From: Streptomyces sp. NBC_00620 | GTDB lineage: Bacteria; Actinomycetota; Actinomycetes; Streptomycetales; Streptomycetaceae | Reading direction: 5' to 3' | Length of the DNA: 64,000 bases | Assembly: GCF_026341825.1 (NCBI RefSeq) | Contig: NZ_JAPENY010000001.1 | Span: forward strand, 2,604,001-2,668,000 | Part shown: positions 17,975 through 26,696 of the stretch, in pieces | How positions within the stretch are numbered: the first letter of the stretch is position 1 | Layout of the letters: each line of letters opens with the position of its first letter | Position numbers and translations under genes: made by a program | The notes under the pieces: model-generated | Told to the model about the DNA's origin: nothing | Seen by the model: only the letters and a program-made list of their open reading frames with translations | Databases searched by the model: none

Positions 17975-18049
17975 GGGGGGCGGCACCGCCCTACGGTGGA
18001 ACACTGTCCGGCAGGAGCGGATGGGGTAACGGGGGAGGGGGAGAGGTCC

Positions 18050-21000
18050 TTGGTCTCGTCGCGGCCGTCCATGGAGGATCTTGTACGTCGCCGTACGCGC
18101 GCCGGGTTCGTCGGCAGGCAGGCCGAACTCGACGCGTTCCGGAGCAACTTCGACCATGCACCTGACGACGTACGGCACCGGTTTCTTTTCCATGTCCACG
18201 GCGACGCGGGGGTCGGCAAGACCCAGCTCCTACGGCAGTTGAAGCAGGTGGCCCAAGAGCAGGGCGCGGTGACCGCGTACGTCGATGAGGCCGTCGGCAG
18301 TGTCCCCGAGGCGATGGCGGTGCTCTGCGCCGAATTCAAGGCGCAGGGACACCGGTTCAAGGACCTGGACCGGCAGCTCGCCGTGCACCGTGAGCGGCGT
18401 CACGAGGTGGAGTCGGCCTCGGCCGAGCTCCCCGAGCCACACCAGGACGTCCCGTCCCCATCGGCGGGCAGTATGACGGCGGCGCGCATGGGCGTCGCCG
18501 GCCTGAGCTTCGTTCCGGGTGCTGCTCCTTTCGTCGGGGCCCTTGATCCGGCCCAGCTGGCGCAAGGCGTTGACAGGCTGAGGGCAGGGCTCAGCGCGCG
18601 GCTGCACAACCAGGATGACGTGCAGCTGGTCCTCGCTCCGGAGCGGGTCCTCACACCCTTACTGCTCGATGAGCTGAGCCATGTGGCGGAGAACGTGCCT
18701 TGGGTGGTTCTCTTCTTCGATACGTACGAGATGACAGGGCCGTTCCTCGACAGCTGGCTGCACGATGTGGTGACCGTCGGGCGGTACGGGTGGCTCCCGA
18801 CGAATACCGTGGTGGTGACAGCCGGACAGCGCTCACTGAATGCCGCCCGCTGGAGCGGCAGCATGAGTCTTGTCGCCGATGTGCCGCTCGAACCCTTCAC
18901 GGAGGACGAAACGCGCGGGCTGCTCGCGATGAAGGGTGGCACGGCGACACAGCCAGTCGTGGACGAGGTGCTGCGGCTCACCGACGGACTGCCCGTACTT
19001 GTCGACTTCCTCGCCGAGACGCGGCCCGCCAACCCCGAGGACGTGAGCGACCCGAGCGCGACGGCCGTCGACCGGTTCCTGAAGTGGGAACAGGACGGGG
19101 ACCGACGCACCGTCGCGGTGATCTGTGCGTTGCCGCGGGTGCTCGACGCGGACGTCTTCCAGGCCGCTGTGGGGTGTCCGGAGAGCGAAGCAACGCAGCT
19201 ATATGGGTGGTTGAACGGGCTCACCTTCGTGCAGCTCCGGGGTGGGCGGGTTCAGTACCACGGTGTCGTGCGGTCCCAGATGCTGCGCTGGCTTCGGCAG
19301 CAGTCGCCGCGCGCATGGAGGGAACGGCAGGAACGGCTCGCAGAGACGATCGGTGCGTGGCGGCGGGAGGCGGAAGCCGGCCTGGTCAAAGCTGAGTTGT
19401 GGGGCGACGAGGGGTGGCGTGAGCTGCGGCTGTCCGAGTCGTACCACTTGCTGTGCTCGGGGCGGCGAGGGGTGCTTCCTGATGTACTTCGGGATGTCGT
19501 CGACGCGCTTGACGAGGACGAGGCTGTGGGGCGCAGATGGGCCCAGATGCTGCTGGAGGCGGGAGAGGACGCGGATGCGGTGGCGCTGGGGACGTGGGGC
19601 CATGAACTGCTGAGTGCGCTTGAGAACGAGGGGACGATCGGCGCGCTTGGCCTGCTGATCGACCGGGCCGGGTTCGACGGCCCCGCACAGGCCTGGGCGC
19701 GGGCGGTGCGGGGGAGGGATCTGCGGGAGAGCGGGGAGCTGGAGCGGGCCGTCGCCGACTACGACCGGGCACTCGACCTGGATCCGGAGCTGGATCGTGC
19801 CTACTACGGGCGAGGGAGGACTCGTCGGAAGCAGGATCAGTACGAGGAAGCACTCGTTGACTTGGATTGTGCTGTGCGGCTTGTTCCCACGGATGCCGAA
19901 TACCTGGAGGAACGGGCCTTTGTGTACTGGTGCATGGACCGGCATCCCGAGGCGGTCAGCGACGCCGACAGGACGATAGAGCTCGATGCGACGTACATCC
20001 TCGCGCACGTTATACGGGGAGACTGCTGCAAGAGTCTCGGCCGTGAAGCTGAAGCCCTGGAGAGCCTCGGTGCGGCTCTTCGACTCAATCCCGATTCCGC
20101 ATCAGCGCTGGTGATCAGAGCAAGTGTGTGGGCTCAAGTGGGAGACTGTACTCGGCAGATGGAGGACTTGAACCGGGCCGTTGAAGTGAACCCGGACTTC
20201 CGTACCGGTGCCTTCGAACGGGGTGAAGCCCTGCGCTTGGCGGGCCGGCATGAAGAGGCCCTTGCCGACTTCGACCGTGCTATTCGGCTCGATGACAGTT
20301 ATGCGAAGGCCTATGCGAGTCGCGGCGTGGCGTACAGCAGTCTCGGCCGGGACGATGAGGCCCTGGAAGACCTGAACCGGGCTGTGGCGCTCGACGGGGA
20401 CTATGTCTGGGCTCTTGTGCAGAGGTCATTCTTGAGGCGCGAGCGAGGCGAGCACGTTGCCCAGATGGCTGACTTGGACCTTTCTGTTGAGGCGGCTCCG
20501 GATAGCGGATGGGTGGCTTACTGGCGCGCTGAGGCGCTACGCCAAGCGAGGCGGTACGAGGCTGCCGTGGCCGACTACGATCGCGCTATTCGGGAGGACG
20601 ACAACGACGAGTTGGCGTACGCGGGGCGCGGTGTGGCCCATGCCCTCCTCGATCAAGGAGACCAAGCGCTGGCCGACCTGAGCAAGGCGCTCCACATCGA
20701 CGAGAGTTGGGCTTGGGCGCGAGGTGAGCGCGCCAGGGTTCTCCGCTGGCTGGGGCGATTCGAGGATGCGATGGCCGACCTCGATCAGGCTGTCGAACTG
20801 GGCCTGAACGAGGCATGGTCGGTGCGGGAGCGATTCAGGGTGAACTTGGCTATGGGGCGCCTCGAACAGGTCGGTGCCGATGTCTTGCGGTACCTGGAAC
20901 TCACAGAGGAGCAGACCGCGGGGCAGTGCATGCTCGCTGCATTTCATCGGATACAGGGTCGGCCAGAACAGGCCCTGGCTGTGCTGGGCGAGATCCGGAT

Positions 21001-21466
21001 GAATGGAGAATTGGACAACGACCTATTTCACGAACTTGCCATCGTCAACCTAGTGTTGAAGAACTGGACTGCGGCGCGTGCGTCGAGTGAGCGACTGCGT
21101 GCGGAGGACGACGATATACACAGGGTATTCGTGCAGGCGTTGAGCGTGGCCGGTCAATATGGGTGCGCCGCAGCTCACGCACTGTGGCGAGAGGTGGACC
21201 GTCTCTCCACCGACAGTAATCTTGGGGCGAGTGACATTGCGTTCTTCCGGGTGATCAGTTCCGCGGGCCTTGCTGACTGGTCCGCCGTGGACGTCTGGCT
21301 TACGTCCGCAATGTCTTCGGCTCCCGGCTGGGACGACCTTGCCGACCTCGCTGACGTCCTCACCATCCTTGTCGACAGCCACGGCGCCGACCGTTCCCGC
21401 TTCGCCCCCCGGCTGGCCGCGGTCATCGTCGCGCGCAACGCGATTCAGGCGCGGTACGCGGTGTAG
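18050..21466 (+). CDS. P-loop NTPase with about 11 C-terminal TPR repeats, paralogue 1 (TTA codon)
   Basis: A 1138-residue protein. It has a Walker A motif (GDAGVGKT, 51-58), a Walker B-like strand (WVVLFFDTYE) and a helical region with LTDGLPVLVDFL typical of STAND/AAA_16-type NTPases. From about residue 545 come roughly eleven TPR units of the form YEEALADFDRAI-LD, then a unique 200-residue end. The TTG at 18050 is chosen because GGGAGAGG precedes it and because the paralogue at 27332 begins with the same RPSM-RPGFVGR block (here RPSMEDLVRRRTRAGFVGR). Codon 204 is TTA (18659-18661). Codon use in the second half is less biased than in neighbours. Such proteins usually act as nucleotide-switch scaffolds; the trigger is unknown. 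Confidence 0.85.
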   Translation: MVSSRPSMEDLVRRRTRAGFVGRQAELDAFRSNFDHAPDDVRHRFLFHVHGDAGVGKTQLLRQLKQVAQEQGAVTAYVDEAVGSVPEAMAVLCAEFKAQGHRFKDLDRQLAVHRERRHEVESASAELPEPHQDVPSPSAGSMTAARMGVAGLSFVPGAAPFVGALDPAQLAQGVDRLRAGLSARLHNQDDVQLVLAPERVLTPLLLDELSHVAENVPWVVLFFDTYEMTGPFLDSWLHDVVTVGRYGWLPTNTVVVTAGQRSLNAARWSGSMSLVADVPLEPFTEDETRGLLAMKGGTATQPVVDEVLRLTDGLPVLVDFLAETRPANPEDVSDPSATAVDRFLKWEQDGDRRTVAVICALPRVLDADVFQAAVGCPESEATQLYGWLNGLTFVQLRGGRVQYHGVVRSQMLRWLRQQSPRAWRERQERLAETIGAWRREAEAGLVKAELWGDEGWRELRLSESYHLLCSGRRGVLPDVLRDVVDALDEDEAVGRRWAQMLLEAGEDADAVALGTWGHELLSALENEGTIGALGLLIDRAGFDGPAQAWARAVRGRDLRESGELERAVADYDRALDLDPELDRAYYGRGRTRRKQDQYEEALVDLDCAVRLVPTDAEYLEERAFVYWCMDRHPEAVSDADRTIELDATYILAHVIRGDCCKSLGREAEALESLGAALRLNPDSASALVIRASVWAQVGDCTRQMEDLNRAVEVNPDFRTGAFERGEALRLAGRHEEALADFDRAIRLDDSYAKAYASRGVAYSSLGRDDEALEDLNRAVALDGDYVWALVQRSFLRRERGEHVAQMADLDLSVEAAPDSGWVAYWRAEALRQARRYEAAVADYDRAIREDDNDELAYAGRGVAHALLDQGDQALADLSKALHIDESWAWARGERARVLRWLGRFEDAMADLDQAVELGLNEAWSVRERFRVNLAMGRLEQVGADVLRYLELTEEQTAGQCMLAAFHRIQGRPEQALAVLGEIRMNGELDNDLFHELAIVNLVLKNWTAARASSERLRAEDDDIHRVFVQALSVAGQYGCAAAHALWREVDRLSTDSNLGASDIAFFRVISSAGLADWSAVDVWLTSAMSSAPGWDDLADLADVLTILVDSHGADRSRFAPRLAAVIVARNAIQARYAV

Positions 21467-21657
21467 GCGACGAACTCGCTCCATGAGGCGCCCGCGAAGG
21501 CGAGCCGCCCGCCCTGCGCATCCTTGGAGTCGCGTACGTGGACGGTGCCGGGGGAGGGGGCGACCTCGACGCAGTCGGAGCCGGCCTCGTTGGTGCTGTA
21601 GCTGCTCTTGAACCACTGCAGCTCGGAACCGTCCATGGCACCGGAGTTGATGTTCAC
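21445..21657 (-). CDS. DUF397 small protein, WhiJ module 2
   Basis: A 70-residue acidic protein with the canonical DUF397 layout: LQWFKSSYSTNEAGSDCVEVA, read with the one-residue gap before it, then VHVRDSKDAQGGRLAFAGAS and WSEFV. It overlaps the end of the upstream XRE gene by four bases, implying coupled translation, and its last 22 bases overlap the 3' end of the convergent NTPase-TPR gene. It is probably the cognate modulator of the XRE protein. Confidence 0.88.
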   Translation of the reverse strand: MNINSGAMDGSELQWFKSSYSTNEAGSDCVEVAPSPGTVHVRDSKDAQGGRLAFAGASWSEFVAYTAYRA

Positions 21658-22481
21658 TTTTCTCCCAGCAGTTTCTCGATGAACGCCAGCGACTCCCCAG
21701 GCCGGAGAGCTTCCGCCCGGATGTTCCCATACTGCATCTCCAAGGACTGAACTTCCTTGGGAGCGGAGAGGAGCCGGGTCACGTGCTGTGCCTCTGTGTA
21801 GCCCAGGGTGGCGCCGTTCCTCAGTTTGAACAGCCGGAAGGATCCGCCGAGTCCGGGATGGTTCTCGATGTTCATCGGCATCACCTGGATGGCGATGTTC
21901 CGCAACTGGCCGACCTCCAGCAGATGTTCGAGCTGGCGGTGCTGCACCATTCTCCCTCCGTCGGGCCGCCGGAGAGTCGCCTCTTCCAGGACGAAGCTGA
22001 AGACGGGATGGGGCCGCGCGGGGTCGATGATCTCCCGCCGCGCCATCCGTGCGGAGACCTCCCGCTCGACAACCTCCTCGGAGTAGAGGGGCCGCCGCAT
22101 CCCAAAGAGCGTCCGCATGTGCTCCTCCGTCTGCAACAGCGCATGGATCGTGTGCGTGTTGTACGCGCCCATCTCGACGGAGTCGGCCTCCAGCTTGGTC
22201 AGATCCCGCAGGTTCTTCGGATACCGGGCCTCCTCCACATCCTTCTTCATCGCCGAGATCTTGCCGCCCGCGCCGAGTAATTCATCGGCCCTGTCCAGAA
22301 ACTCCGGCTTCGGCACGCGCCGTCCGCGTTCCACGGACGACACCTGCTCCTCGCTGTACCCGATAGCCGCCCCGAGCTCCGCCTGCCGCAGCCCCGCGGC
22401 TTCCCGCCACAGCTTGATCTGGCGGCCGACCGTCCGGAGCCTGCCGCTCGACTCGTCGTCGTACTCGATGTCCGTCTCCAT
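21654..22481 (-). CDS. XRE/DUF5753 regulator, module 2 (TTA codon)
   Basis: A 275-residue WhiJ-like protein. The helix-turn-helix is IKLWREAAGLRQAELGAAIG and YSEEQVSSVERGRRVPKPEF. The DUF5753 part includes NTHTIHALLQTEEHMRTLFG, HRQLEHLLEVGQLRNIAIQV and ATLGYTEAQHVTRLL. The ATG at 22481 is preferred, with AGGTGG upstream; a GTG two codons earlier is possible. Codon 68 is TTA (22278-22280), so production should depend on bldA. It is divergent from an AbaA-like HATPase gene and coupled to a DUF397 gene, giving a complete module beside the large NTPase-TPR gene. Confidence 0.9.
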   Translation of the reverse strand: METDIEYDDESSGRLRTVGRQIKLWREAAGLRQAELGAAIGYSEEQVSSVERGRRVPKPEFLDRADELLGAGGKISAMKKDVEEARYPKNLRDLTKLEADSVEMGAYNTHTIHALLQTEEHMRTLFGMRRPLYSEEVVEREVSARMARREIIDPARPHPVFSFVLEEATLRRPDGGRMVQHRQLEHLLEVGQLRNIAIQVMPMNIENHPGLGGSFRLFKLRNGATLGYTEAQHVTRLLSAPKEVQSLEMQYGNIRAEALRPGESLAFIEKLLGEK

Positions 22482-22607
22482 GCCCACCTGACTCTCACAC
22501 TAAGGGCCGGACAGCCTCGGGTCGCATCCGTACCGCACCCGGACAGTCACGCTGCGTACCGCCTCCACCGCTGTTCAGGGTAGCCACGCGCGGCCACGCT
22601 GAGTGAC

Positions 22608-23060
22608 GTGAACAACAGAATCCGTGCGACCGCCCAACCGACTGTCGCCACCCGCTACTTCACGGTCCTGCTCTCCTCGACCCGTCGCGGTGCCCGCCTC
22701 GCCCGACTCCTCACGGAACGCCAACTCGCTGAATGGGGCGCCGAGTCCGAGCCCGCGCTGCACGTCGTCGCCGAACTCGCCGCGAACGCCGTCCTCCACG
22801 GCCGCGTACCGGGCCGGGACTTCCGGCTGACGCTCGCCATCGGGCCGCCGGGGTGTCCGGACACGCTGCGTGTCGAGGTGGCTGACGCCCGGGGTGACCG
22901 GATCCCGCGTATCAAGGATCCGGTCGGTGACGGTGGGGAGTCGGGGCGCGGTCTAGCGATCGTCGCGGCGTACGCGGACCGCTGGGGTGTCGTCGACGGC
23001 CCGGGGCCCCGCTGCAAGACGGTCTGGGCCGAGGTGACTCCGGATCGTGGGGCGTTGTGA
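22608..23060 (+). CDS. AbaA-like ATP-binding protein (HATPase_c), module 2
   Basis: A 150-residue GHKL ATPase domain with the N-box VVAELAANAVLHG, the G1-like LRVEVADARGDRIP and the lid/G2 segment ESGRGLAIVAAYADRWGV. The start is GTG 22608 in GAGTGACGTG. It lies divergently from the XRE regulator across a 126-base space. By analogy with AbaA loci it belongs to the same regulatory unit and may act as an anti-sigma-type protein kinase or binding protein. Confidence 0.85.
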   Translation: MNNRIRATAQPTVATRYFTVLLSSTRRGARLARLLTERQLAEWGAESEPALHVVAELAANAVLHGRVPGRDFRLTLAIGPPGCPDTLRVEVADARGDRIPRIKDPVGDGGESGRGLAIVAAYADRWGVVDGPGPRCKTVWAEVTPDRGAL

Positions 23061-23148
23061 CCCGGTCGGGCCCGACGCCAAAGAAGAAAGAACCGGGGGA
23101 AAGAACCAAACCCCACCCCACCCAGCCCGTCTCCCACCGCACCCCTGG

Positions 23149-23164
23149 TCACTCGGACGAGTGA
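23149..23164. promoter_or_regulatory. Short perfect dyad upstream of the HTH gene
   Basis: TCACTCG-GA-CGAGTGA is a perfect 7-bp inverted repeat in the 243-base space between the HATPase gene and the HTH gene. It could be an operator or the HATPase terminator. Confidence 0.35.
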
Positions 23165-23303
23165 TCACGGCCAATTCGGCTGGCGCCAAGGCGAATTGAT
23201 CGGGCAGCGTCGCTCCCGACACACAACCGCACATGAAACGGCCCCCGCCGGGACTGCAATCCCGAACGAGGGCCTGATCACCCAGGAAGAAGAGACCTTC
23301 CCG

Positions 23304-24131
23304 ATGACTGAGCAGCACTTTAACGCGCATGCGCGCGCCCGGTCCGCCCATTCCCACCTCGGAGTTGGCCACATGGACGAACGCCACAACGAAGAGTTCA
23401 CTGTTGTCGGAAACCATCTGGCCCAGCATCCCGATCTGTCGCTGACGGCGATCGGCTTGGCCACCCACATCCAGTCGCTCCCGACCGGAACCCTGGTCGG
23501 AATCAAGGCCCTGGCGGCGAAGTTCCCAGAGGGTGAGACGCGGATCGCCGCCGCCCTGCGGGAGCTGGAGCAGCACGGTTACCTGTCGCGCACCAAGGAG
23601 CGCCTGCCGTCGGGGCGGATCGTGACGCGCACCATCTCGTACAACAAACCCCAGACCCGTACGGCCCGTTCGGCCCCCGCGCCCCGCCGCGAACCGGCCC
23701 CGGAACCCAAGGAGCCGGAACATCCGGCCCCGGCCAGGTCAACTCCCGCGCCGGGCAGCCCTGACCTGCCCACGCACCGCACCGCCCGCGACGTCCTTGC
23801 GGGCCTCCGCATCCGCGACCCCCGTCTCCACCTCGCCGAGGCAGACGTACGCCGCCTCGCCCCCGCCGTGGCCGCCTGGCTTGAACGGGGTGTCACCCCG
23901 GACGACGTACAGCGAACTCTTGCGGCAGGGATGCCACGGGAGGGCGTACGTCATCCGGCGGGCTTCCTGGCCCACCGCCTCACCGCCCTGCTGCCCCCAC
24001 CCCTGCCCACCCGGCCGGAGGCCGCCCGCCCCGACCCTCTCCAGAACTGCGACGGCTGCGACCGTGCGTTCCGCGCCCCGGGTCCGGGCCGCTGCCGGGA
24101 CTGTCGCCCGGCCCGAGCGGCAGCGGCGTAG
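23304..24131 (+). CDS. Winged-helix protein with Pro-rich linker and C-terminal zinc-ribbon-like Cys motif
   Basis: A 275-residue protein in three parts. Residues about 30-115 form a winged helix of the kind used for plasmid/phage-type HTH proteins (LSLTAIGLATHIQSLPTGT, ALAAKFPEGETRIAAALREL, EQHGYLSRTKERLPSGRIVT). Residues about 116-155 are a Pro/Ala/Glu linker. Residues about 160-240 are a helical domain (VRRLAPAVAAWLERGVTPDD), followed by four Cys in CDGCDRAF and GRCRDC that could bind zinc. The ATG at 23304 follows AGGAAGAAGAG. Homologues are common in Streptomyces accessory regions; the DNA target is unknown. Confidence 0.75.
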   Translation: MTEQHFNAHARARSAHSHLGVGHMDERHNEEFTVVGNHLAQHPDLSLTAIGLATHIQSLPTGTLVGIKALAAKFPEGETRIAAALRELEQHGYLSRTKERLPSGRIVTRTISYNKPQTRTARSAPAPRREPAPEPKEPEHPAPARSTPAPGSPDLPTHRTARDVLAGLRIRDPRLHLAEADVRRLAPAVAAWLERGVTPDDVQRTLAAGMPREGVRHPAGFLAHRLTALLPPPLPTRPEAARPDPLQNCDGCDRAFRAPGPGRCRDCRPARAAAA

Positions 24132-24233
24132 GACATGGCGGAAGTGAGTCACGTGACCAGTGCCGTCTCGGCCGCTCACCGGGGCCGCCGCCGGTACCGT
24201 ACGAGGAGCGCCCCACCCGCACCGGAGGTCACC

Positions 24234-24581
24234 GTGAGTGCTCAGAGCGACGGCCCGTACGGACCACTGATCCCCATGCCTGAGCTCACCCCTGACGCAC
24301 TGCGAGCGGCGGTCGCCCGGATCGCCCCCAGTCGGATTCCGGCGCTCACCCAGCACCTCTTCGAGGCGACGACGAACGCGCAGCAGACGCAGAGTCTCGC
24401 GCCGCTGCGGGCCTTCGTGCACTCGTGGGCCGTGTTCGTGGCGATCGAGCGGCACCCGCAGCGCGCCGCCCGCCTCCACGAACTGGAGCGGATCGTGGAC
24501 GCGGGCGAACAAGAACCGGCCAAGGCCATCGCCGAGATCCGCGGGATCCGGGCGGCGGCCGAGGCAGAGGCGGGTCTGTGA
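24234..24581 (+). CDS. DUF6247-like protein, possible antitoxin-type partner
   Basis: A 115-residue, mostly helical protein. The family-like core is LRAAVARIAPSRIPALTQHL followed by SLAPLRAFVHSWAVFVAIERHP. I assign it to DUF6247 from memory of this pattern. GTG 24234 has GGAGGT four bases upstream, better than an ATG about 100 bases earlier. Its stop overlaps the next start by four bases (GTGA), so the two genes are translated together. Size, order and overlap resemble type II toxin-antitoxin operons, with this as the upstream, antitoxin-like member. No DNA-binding motif is obvious. Confidence 0.7.
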   Translation: MSAQSDGPYGPLIPMPELTPDALRAAVARIAPSRIPALTQHLFEATTNAQQTQSLAPLRAFVHSWAVFVAIERHPQRAARLHELERIVDAGEQEPAKAIAEIRGIRAAAEAEAGL

Positions 24582-24838
24582 CGGACTGGTCCTGGGACTA
24601 CAACCCAAGTGCCGAATACATCACCGAAGGGCTGCCGCCCGGAGTCGTGGCGGAGGTCGAACGGCTCGCGACCGAGTTGGCCGCGCTCGGGCATGACGCC
24701 GTACGGGTCGGCAGGCCTGTGGACAAGGAGGGCGGACTGCGTGAGTTCGACCTCCTCGGTGGTCGGGGGTTCATCAGTTTTCTTGCAGTGCCACGACACG
24801 AATGCGTCTATGTCTGCAACGTCACCTGGTACGGCTAG
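24578..24838 (+). CDS. Small protein with RelE/ParE-like pattern, possible toxin-type partner
   Basis: An 86-residue protein. A helix pair (VVAEVERLATELAALG) is followed by beta-strands: AVRVGRPVDKEGGLREFDLL, GRGFISFLAVPRHE and CVYVCNVTWYG. This order and the LREF-then-hydrophobic-strand pattern resemble RelE/ParE-superfamily toxins, although catalytic residues cannot be assigned with confidence. The start overlaps the stop of the DUF6247-like gene by four bases. The alternative is simply a paired gene of unknown function. Confidence 0.65.
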   Translation: MTDWSWDYNPSAEYITEGLPPGVVAEVERLATELAALGHDAVRVGRPVDKEGGLREFDLLGGRGFISFLAVPRHECVYVCNVTWYG

Positions 24839-24910
24839 GTCTTCGCGACCGGACTTTCCGGCGGCCCGGCCATCCACCGCCGGCACGGCGATGTGGGCCC
24901 GTTCGACTCG

Positions 24911-25935
24911 CTAGACGGACATCACAAGGCGCCCGTCCAGCAGTGCCAGTCCGAGTGGGGTGAGAGTGTGCAGGACTGCCTTGCCCGCTCGGGAGGTGCT
25001 GAGCAGGCCCGCCTCTCGTAGGACGCCGGCGTGGTGGCTGGCGGTGGCGGGGGAGATCTTCACGCCGTGGGCGAGTTCCGTGGTCGTCATGCCATGGGCT
25101 GCGACTGACTCGAGGATCTCGGCACGGCTGTGGCCGAGGAGCGCGTTCAGGGGTCGGGGCCGCACGTGTCCGGTCCCGGGCGTCCCCGGCGTTCCGGGCG
25201 CAGCCTCCAGGGTGGTGTCGTGTGTCATCGGGTAGACCAGGACGCACGGCAGCGTGGGATCCCTGAGCAGTGTTGGTTTCCGCCAGCAGAAATACGACGG
25301 GAGTACGAGCAGTCCGCGTCCGTCAAGACGGATGTCGCGGTCGGTGCGCAAGCCGGTGATTTCGAGAACCGGCGGCTGCCAGACGAGCCCGGGGTGCAGC
25401 GTGCTCAAGAACCCGCCGAGGTTGCCATTGGCCAGAGACCGGCTGTGGACGGAGCGTTCGGTGTCCAAGCGGGCACGGATGGAACCCCACCAAGGAGACA
25501 GCGCAATCCAGATGTACGTCCGGAGCGTGCGTGCGAGGTGAGTGATGGCTTCCTTGTCGCCGTCGGCGAGTGACCTCGACCAGACCGGCAGCCGTCGGCC
25601 TGTACCGGACAGTTCCAGCAGGTCGCGTCGGAGGCGTCGGCGCGGAGTGGACAGCAGAGCGCCGATTCCCGCGTCCAAGCCGCCTGCGCCGCCGGTCGGC
25701 GTGAGGAAGTCCGCCGAGTAACCGACGGGCGGCGCGAGGCGGAGTAACTCGCGCACCGGAGTATCTGGAGCGTGCAGTTCGCGGCGTACCGCGCGCCGCC
25801 AGCGGCCGAAGCATCGTTCGTCTGAAGCATGTGCATGCTGAGCAGCGCCTCCCACATGGGATCCGGGGCGTGTGCCAGCCGGATGTGCGCCAGGTCGTCG
25901 TCGGTGAAATGAATGCGAACCACCATGTGAACCAT
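24911..25935 (-). pseudogene. ArsR-type winged-helix regulator (DUF5937-like) with a frameshift
   Basis: Two overlapping frames together encode one regulator. The N-terminus (VVRIHFTDDDLAHIRLAHAP, MWEALLSMHMLQTNDA) is in one frame. The remainder, starting FGRWRRAVRRELHAPDTPVR and ending with a C-terminal ArsR winged helix (LGHSRAEILESVAAHGMTTT, ISPATASHHAGVLREAGLLS), is in another. Joining them needs one extra base near 25808-25812 (GATGCTTCGG read as GATGCTTTCGG). The family has an N-terminal effector domain and a C-terminal DNA-binding domain. A TTA codon (25747-25745) lies in the RELL segment. It is either a recent pseudogene or a sequencing error. Confidence 0.75.
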
Positions 25936-26153
25936 CCCCGTTCGGCACGGTGGCGCCCACGTGCACTGTGTTTCCGCGCCTCATTCCATAGTGGGAAAAC
26001 GGTGGGGACTGCAGCCACCGGGCTGGCGCACATTCACAGAGTCGGCACTAATGGGACCGTTTGCGTCCGTATACGTCGACGATCACGCCGGATGCGGCAC
26101 GCACCGGATGCGGCGCCACCTGGCCGGTGGCGCCGCAGACCGAAAGATCGTCC

Positions 26154-26537
26154 TCAACACTCCGTGACGGAGGTGACCTGGTCGCGGACGGGTGAGGCCA
26201 CGTCGAAGGCCTGGCCGTCCAGGACCACCAGGAGCTGGTTCCGGTAGTTCGAGTCCGAATACAGGCACCAGTCGTCGCCGGAGATGTTCTTCACCGACCA
26301 CACGTGGTCGTCGAGGCCGCCTGTCAGCACGCTCAGGTTGGAGGCGCCGTCCGCCAGCGAGTAGTGCGCGCCGTCGCCCTGCGTGTCGTGGTAGATGCAG
26401 AACTCCGACGGGTCGCACGGCCAGGTGGCCGGGTCCGAGGCCGCGGCCGCCTGAGCGGACGTGGGCACCGCGAACATGGCGGCGGCTCCGAGGATCGATG
26501 CCAGCCCCATGGCGAGGTGACGATTACGGATGACCAT
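26154..26537 (-). CDS. Secreted peptidase inhibitor I36-type small protein
   Basis: A 127-residue exported protein. The signal peptide (LAMGLASILGAAAMFAVPTS, then AQAAA) is cleaved near residue 30. The mature part is a beta/gamma-crystallin-like I36 domain with PCDPSEFCIYHDTQGDGAHY, VWSVKNISGDDWCLYSDSNY and a terminal Cys, giving four Cys for two disulfides. Founding members inhibit metalloproteases (SMPI). Many Streptomyces paralogues are annotated this way without activity data. The ATG at 26537 follows GGAAGGAAG. Confidence 0.82.
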   Translation of the reverse strand: MVIRNRHLAMGLASILGAAAMFAVPTSAQAAAASDPATWPCDPSEFCIYHDTQGDGAHYSLADGASNLSVLTGGLDDHVWSVKNISGDDWCLYSDSNYRNQLLVVLDGQAFDVASPVRDQVTSVTEC

Positions 26538-26696
26538 GGTGTTCTTCCTTCCCCGTGATTCGTCCGGCACGGTGGTCGACCCGCGCCGGTCAAGCAGAAC
26601 CAGTCTGGAGAGGGAACGTTTGCGTGCGCGCCTCCATTCGACCTGGGTCGAATGGTGCGGCGGGTGTCGGCGATTGCCGGTGAGTGCTGGGGAGTG

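Noticed and set aside
15353..18199. Open frame of about 950 codons on the minus strand opposite fbiC
   Set aside because: It is a high-G+C shadow of the fbiC gene. The composition is dominated by Arg/Gly/Val/Asp, there is no recognisable domain, and fbiC is certain on the other strand.
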